Origin: CAYWBI01 sp964456445
Lineage (GTDB): Bacteria; Calditrichota; Calditrichia; Calditrichales; J004
Assembly: GCA_964456445.1 (NCBI GenBank)
Contig: CAYWBI010000197.1
Location: 1 to 6,842, forward strand
Direction of reading: 5' to 3'
Length of the DNA stretch: 6,842 nt
Under the pieces are notes generated by a model that had not been told where the DNA came from, searched no databases, and worked only from the letters and a program-made list of their open reading frames with translations. This document shows, one piece after another, positions 6,561-6,842 of this stretch. Every line of letters starts with the position of its first letter. Position 1 is the stretch's first letter. A program made the translations under genes and the position numbers.

Positions 6561-6760
6561 ATGCCAGCAATTACTTTAAAAAATATTCCAACTGATTTAT
6601 ATGATCAAATAAAAAAAGCGCTTCCCTAAATTATAGAAGTATAAACGGTGAAAGATTATACCGCTTACGCTATTCTTTGGGACATAAACCAATTGACCCC
6701 GAGCCTTTAATTCAAAGAATCTCCAAATTACACAAAAGATTATCTTTGCCTAAACTGTAA
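6561..6760 (+). pseudogene. FitA-like ribbon-helix-helix antitoxin, frameshifted
   Basis: From ATG 6561 the frame reads MPAITLKNIPTDLYDQIKKA and then hits TAA at 6627-6629. Shifting by one base at about 6620-6623 restores the family sequence: SLNYRSINGERLYRLR, then HKPIDPEPLIQRISKLHKRL and a stop TAA at 6758-6760. FitA/VapB-like antitoxins of the ribbon-helix-helix class begin MPxITxKNIPxxLYxxLK, continue with RSIN(S/G)E, and have a PIDPE...ARI..L tail, so the joined product is convincing. The geometry fits loss of one base in the GCGCTTCC stretch (ancestral KKA-A/S-SLNYRS). The usual end of the antitoxin, a short acidic toxin-binding tail, appears missing or altered, and no PIN-domain toxin can be read in the last 82 bases. 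A sequencing error could mimic the shift, but the adjacent broken gene favours genuine decay. Confidence 0.72.
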
Positions 6761-6842
6761 CTATTCAGCTGTTCCATTTTTTTAGGCGTGAAGTGAGGCA
6801 TAGCGCACAGTTTATTGTATTGATATTCTTATATTTAGTACA
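6761..6842. other. Window end with no assignable feature
   Basis: This stretch is A+T-rich with a T7 run at 6776-6783 or so. I see no gene, hairpin terminator or repeat here. A fitB-type PIN toxin would be expected to start about here if the module were intact; only a weak resemblance is seen. Confidence 0.4.

Noticed and set aside
6811..6842. Weak resemblance to the start of a PIN-domain toxin (FIVL followed by ILIF-like residues if a few bases are added)
   Set aside because: It needs several invented bases, has no start codon, and the window ends before any further motif; it may be suggested only by the expected toxin position.

Overview
The window looks like a piece of chromosome from a Gram-negative bacterium. 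The evidence is Shine-Dalgarno sites such as GAGG and AGGAAGG and an outer-membrane-type lipoprotein of the CsgG-like group. The phylum cannot be fixed from this sequence. The moderate base composition, the plant/cyanobacterial-like GlgC and the CsgG-TPR lipoprotein would fit lineages such as Desulfobacterota or Calditrichota/KSB1, but that is a guess.

Bases 1-5105 form a compact, all-plus-strand block of ordinary chromosomal genes. They are the 3' end of a beta-lactamase-fold serine hydrolase (1-291), a small ArsC/Spx/YffB-type thioredoxin-fold protein (360-710), ADP-glucose pyrophosphorylase GlgC (730-2007), a 601-residue soluble protein I do not recognise (2095-3900), and a CsgG-like lipoprotein with a TPR-like tail (3933-5105). 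Gaps are 19 to 87 bases and no strong terminator is seen between them, so co-transcription is plausible, at least from 360 onward. A good sigma70-like promoter lies at 320-349. Only GlgC has a well-defined pathway role, the first committed step of glycogen synthesis.

At about base 5106 the character changes. The DNA becomes visibly richer in A+T (for example 19 G/C in bases 5161-5220 against 26 in 4261-4320) and the gene content becomes accessory. An intact HNH endonuclease with an unassigned N-terminal half (5156-6058) is followed by about 780 bases of gene wreckage. This holds the C-terminal scrap of a DUF1016/YhcG-family PDDEXK nuclease with a frameshift (6114-6249), a minus-strand orphan ORF with no ATG start (6242-6523), and a FitA-like ribbon-helix-helix antitoxin broken by a one-base frameshift (6561-6760) with no recognisable toxin after it. 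None of these remnants forms an ORF long enough to be noticed by ordinary gene calling; they appear when reading frames are joined.

The second part is best read as a decaying defence/toxin-antitoxin-type island inserted beside housekeeping genes. I do not see a complete new multigene system. The most promising unknowns are the HNH protein's N-terminal domain and the 601-residue protein next to glgC.
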